This document shows positions 5,166 to 13,373 of a stretch of 46,345 nt of DNA, piece by piece. How positions within the stretch are numbered: the stretch's first letter is position 1; each line of letters starts with the position of its first letter. Source of the DNA: UBA1206 sp045600105 (GTDB taxonomy: Bacteria; Bacillota; Clostridia; Oscillospirales; CAG-382); assembly GCA_045600105.1 (NCBI GenBank), contig JAZRXG010000036.1, positions 1-46,345 of the forward strand, read 5' to 3'. The notes below the pieces were generated by a model, which had not been told where the DNA came from, made no database searches, and was given only the letters and a program-made list of their open reading frames with translations. The translations under genes and the position numbers were made by a program.

Positions 5166-7016
5166 ATGAAGAAAGCAAAAAGAGTACTTTCATTACTGCT
5201 TTGTCTGATGTTGGTTCTCTCGGGAATTGCGCAAACGGTCTTTGCGATAACATTGGACAAATCCATTTACAGCGGCGGCAGCTTGGCAAAAAATATTCTG
5301 CCTGAAAACAAAACGATCAAGCTGCAGAACCTTATGCCGGGCAAAACGCTCGACCTTGATCGCTGCAAAGGCTTTACTTTTAACAATACATATTATGATA
5401 GCAACGCGAAAACCAAGGTCTATTGCACTGCTTTGATCGGCCCCGGCACTCATTCATATAAAGACGGTCAGTTAAGGCTTGTCATGAAAGGGAACGCAGG
5501 CTATGACATGGTTATCGATATTACGGCCGTGCAGAACAATAACGCGGGAAATATCATTCTGTTTTCAGGTTCAAGCGGAACCCTCGAATGCCCGAACGTA
5601 GTTTACAAAGCGGATGGCACGGACTATTACCGTTCCAATGCAAGCGGCGGTGTTTATCAGCACAAAGGCGTATTCATAACCTTCAATATGAGCGTTTACA
5701 AGTCAGGCACCACCGAGCGTATAGATCTGCCGCGTCTTTATCTGGGCTATACCGATGTGGACGCTGCTCAGAGCTTCCTTAATAATACCGAGCCGTTCAG
5801 TACCAAAAATCTTTTCATTCTCGATAAAGCCAAGTGGGGATACGATAACGGAAAAAAAGACGATAAAGGAAATGACGATCCCCTCAGATATACCAATCCC
5901 TTGGAAAGCAAAGGCATTGAAAACTATTTCAACGCAAGCACCGGAGTTCTTTATTCTCAATGTTTCTCCAATGGCAGCTACGTGGGCGTATTTGCGTCAG
6001 AAGGTAATGCCAATGCCTATCAGCATGTAACTCTGCTCAATAAACAGGCCGAAAGCCTCACCTTCGGCTTCATGTCCGGCGCCGGTTCCGGCTTCGCCCT
6101 CTATACCGAAGATTTTACCTTTACATATAAAGCCGGCGAAGGCGGAAAAGTAAGCGGAGTCGCCAGCGAAGCGATCCACGCGGAGCTTACAGGAAAAGGC
6201 TCAGACGCAAAGCCCAACGACGGTTACAAGATGATCGGCTGGAAAACCGAAAGCGATGTTAAGGCTCTTGACGGAACCGTACTTTACAAGTCCGGAACGA
6301 TCCTGACCATGGATGAGATCAAGCAGATTCCCGCTATCGCAAATCTGACTTTTACCGCTCAGTTTGCCCCGGTATATAAGGTGACTTACGATCTCAAATC
6401 CGATCCCGTATGGGGCTCTCCCGAAGACAGCGTTACGCCCGTTGACTCCAACGTTTACGATTACAATGACAAAGTCACCGTTGAAGACGACCTCACCACC
6501 GATCAGGACTATGCCATCGACCCCGAGACCGGAGACAAGGTCCCCGGTGAATGGACCTTTACTTCCTGGAGCAAAGACGATTTCAACATAACCGAAGATA
6601 CCACCATCACCGGCTCGTGGACTTTCACTCCCGACGTATACAAGATCACATACATTGTGAACGGCGACAGCGTATACGGTCTTCCGGAAGATTCCGAAAC
6701 TCCTATCGATCCCATCAAATACAATTACAAAGATCCCGTTGACGTTCCCGACGATCTGATCTCCGAATGCAATTATGCCGTTGTGGACGGAAGAAAGATC
6801 GAAGGCACGTGGAAATTCGTTTCATGGGATAAGGAAGACTTCCTTGTCACCGAAGATACTCTTGTTACCGGCTCATGGCAATTCACTCCGAAGACTCCGG
6901 ACATCCCTCAGACGGGAGACAGCGGAAACCTCGCTCTTTGGATCGTTCTTTTGCTTATCAGTGCTGCGGCGATTTCAATGACCGCGGTCACGGCAAAAAG
7001 AAAATACAGCAGATAA
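5166..7016 (+). CDS. Sortase-anchored surface protein with SHIRT repeats
   Basis: This 616-aa secreted protein would be attached to the cell wall. A signal peptide covers 1-27 (cleavage near QTVFA). The N-terminal 370 residues are an unassigned beta-rich region; an InlB-like module with GYKMIGWKT and FTAQF follows. Two tandem repeats then begin near residues 403 and 491, each with VTY/ITY...PEDS.TP...Y.Y.D.V and ending FxSWxKEDF...TGSWxFTP, the signature of SHIRT domains, which act as rod-like stalks. The C-terminus has IPQTG (580-584), a hydrophobic stretch (about 589-608) and a KRKYSR tail, a variant of the LPXTG sorting signal. GGGAAGG precedes the ATG. It is monocistronic, between its own promoter and a strong terminator. 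The ligand is unknown. Confidence 0.85.
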   Translation: MKKAKRVLSLLLCLMLVLSGIAQTVFAITLDKSIYSGGSLAKNILPENKTIKLQNLMPGKTLDLDRCKGFTFNNTYYDSNAKTKVYCTALIGPGTHSYKDGQLRLVMKGNAGYDMVIDITAVQNNNAGNIILFSGSSGTLECPNVVYKADGTDYYRSNASGGVYQHKGVFITFNMSVYKSGTTERIDLPRLYLGYTDVDAAQSFLNNTEPFSTKNLFILDKAKWGYDNGKKDDKGNDDPLRYTNPLESKGIENYFNASTGVLYSQCFSNGSYVGVFASEGNANAYQHVTLLNKQAESLTFGFMSGAGSGFALYTEDFTFTYKAGEGGKVSGVASEAIHAELTGKGSDAKPNDGYKMIGWKTESDVKALDGTVLYKSGTILTMDEIKQIPAIANLTFTAQFAPVYKVTYDLKSDPVWGSPEDSVTPVDSNVYDYNDKVTVEDDLTTDQDYAIDPETGDKVPGEWTFTSWSKDDFNITEDTTITGSWTFTPDVYKITYIVNGDSVYGLPEDSETPIDPIKYNYKDPVDVPDDLISECNYAVVDGRKIEGTWKFVSWDKEDFLVTEDTLVTGSWQFTPKTPDIPQTGDSGNLALWIVLLLISAAAISMTAVTAKRKYSR

Positions 7017-7037
7017 TATAAAGCATCAATAAAAATT

Positions 7038-7078
7038 CCCCCTTATGGTAGTTTTTTCAGCCATAAGGGGGCTTTTTT
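7038..7078 (+). terminator. Strong intrinsic terminator
   Basis: CCCCCTTATGG (7038-7048) pairs with CCATAAGGGGG (7061-7071), followed by CTTTTTT. Confidence 0.95.
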
Positions 7079-7443
7079 GTCCGCTTTTTACGGACTTGTG
7101 CATTATCGGGCTTTGCACTATCTTTTCATTATTGCTTTTTCCTCATAGTATGTGTTGATTTACTGTGTTCATGCACCGTGCTTTTTGACGAATTGATTTA
7201 TTCGTAAGGTTTGCAGAATGCCCGAACAAAACGAGTTTATTGTTTTTCGAAATACATCGGTTTTGACCGGCTCTGCCTGAAAATATGAGTTTTTTCGTCT
7301 TTGGATCTATGATTTTTTTGCAAAAATGTTGAAATTACACAAAAACTATGATACAATATTATGAAAAAGAATTGATTTCGTACAGAAAGCGTACGGAATA
7401 CGAAAAAGCAAACGAATTCTGAAGTAAGATGGGAGGATATCGG
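7079..7443. other. Intergenic region with promoter for the zinc-ribbon gene
   Basis: No gene was seen in 7079-7320, which is AT-rich with only a small TCCG/CGGA hairpin near 7080. The only clear signal is the promoter at 7329-7357, with a leader of about 80 nt before ATG 7444. Confidence 0.6.
7329..7357 (+). promoter_or_regulatory. Sigma-A promoter with extended -10
   Basis: TTGAAA (7329-7334), a 17-nt spacer, TACAAT (7352-7357), with TG-A directly before the -10 box. Confidence 0.75.
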
Positions 7444-8376
7444 ATGGCAGGATATTGTATTCATTGCGGAAACCCCTTGGAGGAAGACTCGAAATTCTGC
7501 GTTGCCTGCGGCAAACCCGTCGGTTCTGCCGCTGGCGAAAAAAATGATATACCCGAAAACACCGATGAAAAAGAAAAAATCGTACGTCAGGAGGACGGCG
7601 GAGCCCCAAAAGCGACGGCAGTCCGTAAAGACGCGGAGCCCGGCAAAAAGCAGGGGATATTCGGTCTTCTCGCGTCTGAGTTCCTTGAACTTCTGAAGCA
7701 TCCGAAGAAACTGATACCCACGTTCGTTCTGACCGCCGTATGGATCGTTCTGCCGATCGTTATGGGATTTTCGGCGGGCGCGAATATTCCGATCGTTCGT
7801 TTTATTTCCACGCTGACCTACGCCAACGGCGGCGTGCTCGGCGGATTTTTCGGGGCTGTCGGCGGCATCTTCGGCAAAGCCGTATTCGCGGCTGCCGTGA
7901 ACGGTATCGTTCTCTCGATATGTGAAAAGAAGAATCCCTTCGGCGGCTTGAAAAAGAACGCGCTCAGCGTACTCGGCGGCGGAGCGCGGGCGGTATCGCC
8001 GTTCCTCATCGGCGGCGGGATAGGATTCATTCTGTACTTTTTCTTCAATATCACGTCTGCTCCGCAGAACTCCATGATCTCGATAGTGTGCGTGATATCG
8101 CTTGTCCGTACAGTCGCGATGCAGAACGGTATCGCGTTCACGCTTGCGTTTTGGACAGTCAAAAAGCTTTCCAAAGGAAAAGCGCCGACAAGGGCGTTTT
8201 TGAACAGGATATTTTCCGGACTTGCCGCGGCTTTTGCGGTCAGTTTTCCCGTTACTTTTCTTCGCGTCAGATTTTTGACGCCGCTGCTCGGCGGTATCCT
8301 GCTGGCGGTCGGCATCGCGCTGCCGTTCATCTTCTCGGCAGTCGAAAAGAAGACCGCGCAGAAAAGTCGGGCGTAA
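7444..8376 (+). CDS. Zinc-ribbon membrane protein
   Basis: This 310-aa protein opens with a zinc ribbon: CIHCG at 5-9 and CVACG at about 20-24 form the two CxxC knuckles. A charged linker follows (about 28-75), then a membrane region from about residue 85 with several hydrophobic, Gly-rich segments (PTFVLTAVWIVLPIVMGFSAG; GGVLGGFFGAVGGIFGKAVF; and others) to the basic C-terminus, roughly six helices. ATG 7444 is favoured over 7429 because GGGAGG (7431-7436) precedes it by 7 nt. It is 22 nt upstream of the secreted-protein gene at 8399 and probably shares its transcript. Zinc-ribbon membrane proteins of this type are common and uncharacterised in Clostridia; the specific role is unknown. Confidence 0.75.
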   Translation: MAGYCIHCGNPLEEDSKFCVACGKPVGSAAGEKNDIPENTDEKEKIVRQEDGGAPKATAVRKDAEPGKKQGIFGLLASEFLELLKHPKKLIPTFVLTAVWIVLPIVMGFSAGANIPIVRFISTLTYANGGVLGGFFGAVGGIFGKAVFAAAVNGIVLSICEKKNPFGGLKKNALSVLGGGARAVSPFLIGGGIGFILYFFFNITSAPQNSMISIVCVISLVRTVAMQNGIAFTLAFWTVKKLSKGKAPTRAFLNRIFSGLAAAFAVSFPVTFLRVRFLTPLLGGILLAVGIALPFIFSAVEKKTAQKSRA

Positions 8377-8398
8377 AACGAACGGAGGTATGATCACG

Positions 8399-10531
8399 AT
8401 GAAACGGATATTTATTGTACTTCTGATGATCTTTCTGACTTTTCCGCTCTGCTTTATCGTATTCGCGGACGAAGAAAGCGCCCCGACGGATCGGGAGCTT
8501 CCCGAAGGCTATGACGATACTCAGTGCGGCGACTCGTTCGACAATGAAAAACTCTGGAGAAGCAAGTGGAACGAACACAGCTTTGACGGTGAATTTTACG
8601 ATAAAGAAAACGGGATATTCTACGCCGACTGGATACATCAGGTCTGGGACGACGAACACAAGCAGCTGTATCTTCAGGAACGTTACGATATGACCGTGTC
8701 GATGCAGAAGATACAGTCTCAGCGCGGTGAATGGTTGGACGACGTGTGGTATTCGATCGAGGTGGCAGATTGTATCGGTTATTACAAAAGCCTTGATGAG
8801 ATCAATATGCTTGACGAACAGTCGCGCATGGAGCTCAAGGTAGACGGTTACGACGCCGTTTACATCTATTCCGAAGGCAGAGATCCCGGCAATTCCAACG
8901 GTGTATTGCCGTATTCATGGAACCACGGCAAAGTCTACGTTCAGATCGGGGACTACCCGAACTGCTACGGAAAAGTTTCCATGCTTGTGATAGCCTGCAC
9001 TATCGATGGCTACAACTTCGATATTTACGATTCAATGTTCGCGGACTATATTTCCCAGATCAAATCGCTTCCCTGTAAGATAGACGTCAAAAAAGAAGAA
9101 CAGGTATTCAAGGAGATAGATACCGGGAAAGAATCGGAGACCAAAGACCCCGGATACGTAAAATACAGCGGCAGACTCACGTATACGAACGGTGCCGTGA
9201 ACAAGTACGGTCAGCCGTGGCCCGACCTCATGGACTTTGACGGCGACGGCGATATCGACTACGCCGACCGACAGATACAGCACGTCCTCGTTCACAATCC
9301 CGACGCGCTCGATACTCCGGAGGGAGCCATGCTCGTCATCACGGCGGTCATCGTCGCGATAGCGGGCGCAGGCGGCTCCGCGTTCGCCGTATTGTCGGGC
9401 GGAATTGGCTCCGGGATTTCGGGCTCGGGGATACGTCTTGATTTTTCCGGAGAAGAAAACGAAGACTCTTCCGATACGGAAACGAAGAAAGAAACCGAAA
9501 AAACTCCTGACCCCGGACCGAATGACGACCTCGGTCCGTATATCAGCCGCGACGCGGACGGCGACCTGAACGTACGCGACCCCGCAAGCGGAGAAAACCG
9601 TCTGTATAAGGCAAACGGTGACGGGACGTATACCAATCCTCTGACCGGCGCGACCTACACGGAGGAAGAACTCAAGGATTCCCTTGAAAGCCGTGCCGAA
9701 AACGCGTCTCTTATCCGCAAGGATGATGCCGCGCGTGACGCCGCGATCTACGATCAGCGCGACGAAAACGAAAAGAGAAGTCAGTTCGGCATCGATATCG
9801 AAAAGCAGGCGCAGGAAGAACTCGAAAGGCAGAACGCCGTGATAGAGCACGAATCCTACGTTGAAGGTCTGGAACTCAAATACGGCGAGGAAGGCAAGGA
9901 ACTGAAAAAAGCCATAATGACGGAGCAGATAAACGCGGAGGTCGAAGGCAACCGGCAGATGGCGAAGGAAGCGTATCTGGAAGCGGGTCAGAAGACCGCG
10001 GAAAGCACCGAAAAGGCGGCTGACGTCGCGATCGACGTTCTTGCCGAAGTCACCGGAGAAGAAGGCAAGGCGATCAAGGACGCGTATACCTTCACGAAAT
10101 CCACTCTTGCCAAGGGCGCCGAGGCGTATGCCGAGGGCAGAAGCGTCACGCAGGGCATGGTACACGGCGCGGTCGAAGGCGCGGTCAGCGTCGGACAGAA
10201 TCACGCGGACGGAGCGGCGAACAAGTTCGCGGCAAACGTCGGCGGCGATATGTTCAAAACGGCTCTGGACGCCACCGCAAAGGGCGAAGAAGTCGATTTT
10301 GCCAAAGTTGCGGAATCCGGCGGCATGGCGGCACTCAATACCGCCGTCGACGTGGGCTTTGACGCGGCGGGCGAGGTTGTCAAGGGAGTTGCCGATCTCG
10401 GAGACGATACCGCGGCGACGGTCTTCAGGACCGCCGTCTCGTCCGAATCCGCGGCGGACGCCGCAAAAGCGGGGCTTTCCGATCTTACGAAAGAGGGAGT
10501 CGAAAAGTTCGTCAAGACCGACGATGACTGA
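8399..10531 (+). CDS. Large secreted/membrane protein with EF-hand-like motif and Ala-rich helical C-terminus
   Basis: This 710-aa protein has a signal peptide at 1-23 (cleavage near FIVFA). Residues 40-240 are a Trp/Tyr/Asp-rich unassigned domain. DFDGDGDIDYAD at 279-290 is a calcium-loop-like sequence. A Gly/Ala hydrophobic segment (about 309-335) looks like a membrane helix. A Glu/Pro-rich linker and a GDGTYTNPLTGATYT motif follow, then about 290 residues of charged and Ala/Gly-rich helix resembling linker regions of secreted polymorphic-toxin-type proteins, but no toxin domain is recognisable. ATG 8399 is chosen since GGAGG (8384-8388) is 10 nt away; ATG 8390 is only 1 nt from it. It is probably co-expressed with the zinc-ribbon protein upstream. 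Function is unknown. Confidence 0.7.
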   Translation: MKRIFIVLLMIFLTFPLCFIVFADEESAPTDRELPEGYDDTQCGDSFDNEKLWRSKWNEHSFDGEFYDKENGIFYADWIHQVWDDEHKQLYLQERYDMTVSMQKIQSQRGEWLDDVWYSIEVADCIGYYKSLDEINMLDEQSRMELKVDGYDAVYIYSEGRDPGNSNGVLPYSWNHGKVYVQIGDYPNCYGKVSMLVIACTIDGYNFDIYDSMFADYISQIKSLPCKIDVKKEEQVFKEIDTGKESETKDPGYVKYSGRLTYTNGAVNKYGQPWPDLMDFDGDGDIDYADRQIQHVLVHNPDALDTPEGAMLVITAVIVAIAGAGGSAFAVLSGGIGSGISGSGIRLDFSGEENEDSSDTETKKETEKTPDPGPNDDLGPYISRDADGDLNVRDPASGENRLYKANGDGTYTNPLTGATYTEEELKDSLESRAENASLIRKDDAARDAAIYDQRDENEKRSQFGIDIEKQAQEELERQNAVIEHESYVEGLELKYGEEGKELKKAIMTEQINAEVEGNRQMAKEAYLEAGQKTAESTEKAADVAIDVLAEVTGEEGKAIKDAYTFTKSTLAKGAEAYAEGRSVTQGMVHGAVEGAVSVGQNHADGAANKFAANVGGDMFKTALDATAKGEEVDFAKVAESGGMAALNTAVDVGFDAAGEVVKGVADLGDDTAATVFRTAVSSESAADAAKAGLSDLTKEGVEKFVKTDDD

Positions 10532-10570
10532 CGGATAAAACCGTACCGTAAACGGCTTGAAAAATAAACG

Positions 10571-10611
10571 CCTCCGGTAACGCCGCACGTCGGAATACCG
10601 GAGGTGTTTTG
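10571..10611 (+). terminator. Intrinsic terminator after the large secreted protein
   Basis: CCTCCGGTA (10571-10579) pairs with TACCGGAGG (10596-10604), followed by TGTTTTG. Confidence 0.85.
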
Positions 10612-10645
10612 CGTTCGCCGTTCGTGTCACCGGCTTGAGTTCATC

Positions 10646-10674
10646 TTGACATCCGCGCTGTTATGTGTTACTAT
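10646..10674 (+). promoter_or_regulatory. Sigma-A promoter of the HD-domain gene
   Basis: TTGACA (10646-10651), 17 nt, TACTAT (10669-10674), with an extended TG-T motif before the -10. Confidence 0.75.
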
Positions 10675-10731
10675 CAATTATAACACGCGAAGCAATAACG
10701 AAAAAGTTTTACGAAAACCGGGAGAAGCTAT

Positions 10732-12012
10732 ATGGAAATCAAAGACGCCTTTATATTCGTTTCTGCGGAAAAAGTCGAACAAAGCGGGGTACCGTATAAA
10801 TACGCCGTCAGGCTGATGAACCGCGAAAAAGAAGAAATGATCGCTTTTGACGATGATATCGCTGCGCGCGATAAGCATGAATATCCGGAAACTAAAAACA
10901 CGTTTGTATACGCAAAGCTCGAAAGCGCCGGTGACAAGCCGGACGCCGTCTTTGTCGTTTCCAACATCGTTCCGCTTGACAAGCTGAACAACGAAAAAGA
11001 AAAGGCGGCTTTGATGAAAGGCTTTGAAAATTCCGAAAAGAGCGCGTCAAAAAAACCGTCGAAGCTGAAAGAGATCGAAAACAGGAAATTCGCGGGCGAT
11101 TTTTTGCTTGTCGGCAAAGAAGAACGAACGGGGCAGAGAGGCAAATACTACGAGCTCACTCTTTTGAGCAGAGGCGAAAGGATATCCGTCAAGGATTTTT
11201 CCATGAAAGCCGCGGAGATCGGGATCGATTCGCCGGTCTCGGCAATATTGAGCAAAAGCGAAAAATACGGATATTCGCTTGAGGCTGTTTCAAAAGCGGA
11301 CGGCTTCGCCGCCGCGGACTTCATCAGACATCCGCCTCTTGAAGAAGAGCAGATGTACTCCGACATTTTGTCGAGGCTCAAGGCATTGGCAGCCAAAAAA
11401 GAGAATTCAATTTCCGTCATCGCCATTGACATTTATGAAAAGAACCGCGATAAGCTGCTGCGATGGAGCGCCGCCAAGGAAATGCATCACAACTTCTGCG
11501 GCGGTTTGCTTTACCATACTTACAGAATGATGAATATGGCGAACGGGATACTGAGCACCTACGATACCGTCAACGCGGAGCTGCTGCTTTCCGCCGTCGC
11601 CCTCCATGACGTCGGCAAGCTTTCTGAGCTTGAAACGAATCCCATGGGGGACTGCACCTATACCGTCGAAGGCGGTCTGCTCGGGCACGCGCTCATCGGC
11701 ATCGAAATGATAGATGAGGCGGCGTCGGGGAAGAACTGCGATCCGGAAGACGTCATGCTGCTTAAGCACTGCGTTGCGGCCCATCACGGCGAATACGATT
11801 ACGGCGCCATATCGAAACCCCAGATCGAAGAGGCGTTTTTGCTTCACATCATCGACCTGACCGACAGCAGGATCTATATGTTTGAGAATGAATACGGCAA
11901 ATTGCTTCCCGGACAAAGGACCGACAAACGCGTTTACGCGATCGACGCTCCCGTATACAGACCGACTTTTACGGAAGGAGTTACGTTTCAGACAGACTAT
12001 TCCGAGGAATGA
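10732..12012 (+). CDS. YhaM-like HD-domain 3'-5' exoribonuclease
   Basis: This 426-aa protein resembles YhaM/CBF1-type exoribonucleases, cytoplasmic enzymes that degrade RNA and single-stranded DNA from the 3' end. An OB-like nucleic-acid-binding segment at about 122-205 (FAGDFLLVGKEERTG...YYELTLL) precedes an HD phosphohydrolase domain: HHNFCGGLLYHT near 250-261, the metal-binding ALHDVGK with H292-D293, GHALIG near 322 and HHGEYDYGA near 345. The first 115 residues are an extra beta-rich extension, which may be a second OB fold; the Bacillus protein is about 314 aa. GGGAG precedes the ATG and it has its own promoter. The family is well supported; the exact substrate is inferred. No gene symbol is assigned because of the extension. 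Confidence 0.82.
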   Translation: MEIKDAFIFVSAEKVEQSGVPYKYAVRLMNREKEEMIAFDDDIAARDKHEYPETKNTFVYAKLESAGDKPDAVFVVSNIVPLDKLNNEKEKAALMKGFENSEKSASKKPSKLKEIENRKFAGDFLLVGKEERTGQRGKYYELTLLSRGERISVKDFSMKAAEIGIDSPVSAILSKSEKYGYSLEAVSKADGFAAADFIRHPPLEEEQMYSDILSRLKALAAKKENSISVIAIDIYEKNRDKLLRWSAAKEMHHNFCGGLLYHTYRMMNMANGILSTYDTVNAELLLSAVALHDVGKLSELETNPMGDCTYTVEGGLLGHALIGIEMIDEAASGKNCDPEDVMLLKHCVAAHHGEYDYGAISKPQIEEAFLLHIIDLTDSRIYMFENEYGKLLPGQRTDKRVYAIDAPVYRPTFTEGVTFQTDYSEE

Positions 12013-12120
12013 CTAAAGCCGTCGGGTCGTGTTAAAATCTAATGTATACGTCCAATATTTTTCGGCAGCGGAAAACACGTTTTTGCACCGCCATTATCAA
12101 AAAACTCTCGGAGGGACGTC

Positions 12121-12750
12121 GTGCTGTACTATATGATAAACAAGCCTTTCGGCTGCGTGACCGCCTGCGTCGACGACGTATATCCGACCGTCATGGACTG
12201 TCTGCCGCCCGATCTCGCGTCAAGGCTGCATCCCGTCGGGCGTCTCGACTGCGACACGCGCGGTCTTCTCATCCTTACCGACGACGGCGAACTCGATCAG
12301 GCGCTGCTGCTGCCCGAAAATCACGTTGACAAGGAATATTTTTTCTACGCGACAGGCGTCCTTGACGACGAGAAAATATCACGCATCGAAAACGGCGTCG
12401 TCATAGACGGCGGAAAACGCGCGAAAGGCGCGGAAATCACCGTGGAAAGCGTCTGCACCGTAAAGGACATCGAGGAATATCTTCCGTCATACCGGCGCGA
12501 CAGATATATGAAAAATCCGAACGGCGGAGCGTTCTCGGCACGGCTGACGATACGCGAGGGCAAAAAGCATCAGGTCAAGCTCATGATGCGTTCGGTCGGC
12601 TGCCGTGTCTGCGCCCTTTTCCGCACGTCGTTTGCCGGGATAACGCTTGATCCGGCTTTGCGTGAGGGCGAATACCGCGAACTGAGAAACGACGAGATAT
12701 CCGTCATCGAAGACGCCAAAGCGAGATACCGAGAAAAACGCAAGCAATGA
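12121..12750 (+). CDS. RsuA/RluB-family pseudouridine synthase
   Basis: This 209-aa enzyme isomerises a uridine in rRNA to pseudouridine. The family motif is present as HPVGRLDCDTRGLLILTDDG (38-56 region), with catalytic Asp43; NKPFGCVT (7-14) and an REGKKHQVKLM motif near 150 are also typical. The usual N-terminal S4 RNA-binding domain is absent, so it is shorter than RsuA/RluB (about 230-290 aa). The start is GTG 12121, 5 nt after GGAGGG (12110-12115). RsuA-type 16S U516 specificity is likely but not certain. It lies 108 nt downstream of the HD gene and ends before a bidirectional hairpin. Confidence 0.9.
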   Translation: MLYYMINKPFGCVTACVDDVYPTVMDCLPPDLASRLHPVGRLDCDTRGLLILTDDGELDQALLLPENHVDKEYFFYATGVLDDEKISRIENGVVIDGGKRAKGAEITVESVCTVKDIEEYLPSYRRDRYMKNPNGGAFSARLTIREGKKHQVKLMMRSVGCRVCALFRTSFAGITLDPALREGEYRELRNDEISVIEDAKARYREKRKQ

Positions 12751-12802
12751 AAAACCGCTCTGTGAAAAAGCTACAGCCATATAAGGAAGTATTTTGAATA
12801 AG

Positions 12803-12850
12803 AAAACCCGCCAAAAGGAGTTTGTTTTCCTCTCTGTCGGGTTTTTGTTT
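12803..12850. terminator. Bidirectional terminator between convergent genes
   Basis: AACCCG (12805-12810) and CGGGTT (12838-12843) pair, with GGAG...CCTC pairing inside. A T tract follows on the plus strand (TTTTTGTTTT) and TTTTC on the minus strand. Confidence 0.7.
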
Positions 12851-12876
12851 TGTCAATGGAATCTGAACGATACCAT

Positions 12877-13245
12877 TTATGATAAGTCATACGTTCTATA
12901 TCCTGTGCTATTAATCAATTCCTGCAAAGACTGAAAGCGAGATGCTTTTGACCCGCTTAACAAATGATATCGAAAGAGACTGCTCACATGTTTTTTCCGA
13001 AATACAATCTTAGTTTTAATGCCACTTGTATAGAAAACATAATAATATTCGTTTATGTTTCTTTCGCCTATACAGTTTCCGGATGAATTATTGTGTTCCT
13101 TCTTGAAATTTTCGGTGCAAATATCAAAGTCAACGGAGTGTAACTTACCGTCCTTATCACGATATACAATATTACTTGACTCGTTTCCCTGCTTCCCACG
13201 GTTCACAGCAAATATTGAGGTGTCATTAAGAATAATATATTCCAT
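12877..13245 (-). CDS. AT-rich orphan protein, unknown
   Basis: This 122-aa soluble protein has no signal peptide or membrane helix. It is rich in Asn, Lys, Ser and Tyr; the central part (INEYYYVFYTSGIKTKIVF) looks like beta strands and the C-terminal third helical. A strong ribosome site (GGAGGAG, minus strand) lies 6 nt before the ATG, supporting a real gene. Its base composition is clearly more AT-rich than its neighbours and codons such as AAT, AAA and TAT dominate, suggesting acquisition by transfer. No family was recognised. It stands alone between convergent and parallel neighbours. Confidence 0.65.
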   Translation of the reverse strand: MEYIILNDTSIFAVNRGKQGNESSNIVYRDKDGKLHSVDFDICTENFKKEHNNSSGNCIGERNINEYYYVFYTSGIKTKIVFRKKHVSSLFRYHLLSGSKASRFQSLQELINSTGYRTYDLS

Positions 13246-13373
13246 TTATTCTCCTCCGTTGCTTTTACTCGGCTATACTACATTCTTAACGAGCATCGGA
13301 TTTTGCCGTACAAAATCCCCATCCCGAAAAACTACCTTATCACCCCGCGGCGAACACGGAGCGGTTTTGCTTT

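Noticed and set aside
7237..8397. 386-codon minus-strand frame over the zinc-ribbon gene
   Set aside because: The plus strand shows CxxC knuckles, membrane helices, promoter and ribosome site; the minus frame is Arg-rich and featureless.
9032..10630. 532-codon minus-strand frame opposite the large secreted protein
   Set aside because: No ribosome site and an Arg/Phe/Val-rich unnatural composition; the plus strand has signal peptide, start site and terminator.
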